Source: Acidobacteriota bacterium (lineage in GTDB: Bacteria > Acidobacteriota > Blastocatellia > Pyrinomonadales > Pyrinomonadaceae). From it: a stretch of DNA of 24,172 bases. Below, one piece after another: positions 23,974 to 24,172 of this stretch. The first letter of the stretch is position 1, and each line of letters begins with the position of its first letter. Under the pieces are notes generated by a model, which worked only from the letters and a program-made list of their open reading frames with translations, was not told where the DNA came from and made no database searches. Location: the NCBI GenBank assembly GCA_005790265.1, contig SXVE01000474.1, positions 1 to 24,172 on the forward strand, written 5' to 3'. The translations under genes and the position numbers were made by a program.

Positions 23974-24172
23974 CTAATCCTGACTTTCCGTTTGTTCGGC
24001 GCCAAGATATTGATTGAGCATTGATTGAAGTTTTTCCGTATCGAGCGGTTTCATCAGCAGAGCATCGCAACCGGCTTTGATCGCCTGATCGTGAATGAAT
24101 TCGCCGGAAGCGGTAAAAGCGATGATTGGAATTTTCGATGTTTCCTTGAACTGGCGAATAATTCTCGTCGCC
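23974..24172 (-). CDS. Response regulator receiver domain, C-terminal part (5' end beyond window)
   Basis: The last 65 codons of a gene entering from the right edge, ending in TAG at 23974-23976. The visible peptide ATRIIRQFKETSKIPIIAFTASGEFIHDQAIKAGCDALLMKPLDTEKLQSML is the alpha3-beta4-alpha4-beta5-alpha5 half of a receiver domain. It contains the switch Thr (FTASG) and the conserved Lys (MKPLD). The protein ends about 10 residues after the receiver, so there is no output domain downstream of it. It may be a single-domain regulator or the tail of a hybrid kinase; the missing 5' part would decide. Confidence 0.88.
   Translation of the reverse strand, partial: ATRIIRQFKETSKIPIIAFTASGEFIHDQAIKAGCDALLMKPLDTEKLQSMLNQYLGAEQTESQD

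Overview
The window is about 24 kb of bacterial chromosome with mid GC content. It looks like an ordinary housekeeping and regulatory region interrupted by unusual intergenic and intragenic repeats. No transposase, integrase, CRISPR array, rRNA or phage gene was found. The gene set suggests a diderm, probably Acidobacteriota (Blastocatellia/Pyrinomonas-like), because it combines ClpA/ClpS, an O-antigen-ligase-type protein, sigma-54 activators, CdaA/CdaR, an archaeal-type glucose dehydrogenase and a SurA-like exported chaperone. That placement is inference from gene content and repeat style, not from a marker gene.

Layout. Positions 1-6039 (minus strand) hold a run read as GH63-type glucosidase, glucose 1-dehydrogenase, clpS and clpA; clpA runs off the left edge. 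A 295-base divergent spacer then leads to a large plus-strand TPR/GAF-like/AAA+/Fis activator (6335-9505) with a perfect 12-bp palindrome before its ribosome binding site. Converging on it is an O-antigen ligase/polymerase-like membrane protein (9579-11240, minus) that carries a PDZ-like periplasmic insert and has repeat-derived sequence in two cytoplasmic loops and its tail. A serine esterase (11330-12019, plus) follows, then a minus-strand set read as site-2 protease with CBS domains, cdaA (diadenylate cyclase) and cdaR (YbbR protein). Next are a plus-strand GufA-like ZIP metal transporter and a hybrid histidine kinase. A bidirectional terminator separates these from a minus-strand NtrB/NtrC-like pair (kinase 20166-21896, regulator 18707-20104). 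The right end has an exported parvulin-less SurA-like protein, a CAU-anticodon tRNA, a gene-poor 560-base stretch, an HU protein with a lysine/alanine-rich tail and a strong terminator, and the 3' end of a response-regulator gene.

How the parts may work together. The glucosidase would release glucose that the dehydrogenase oxidises. ClpS would hand N-degron substrates to ClpA(P). CdaA makes c-di-AMP under CdaR control, and the CBS domains of the upstream protease are plausible but unproven sensors of it. The kinase/regulator pair would switch sigma-54 promoters. The most unusual object is the O-antigen-ligase-like gene, whose cytoplasmic segments are partly written in invading palindromic repeats that also bracket the gene.
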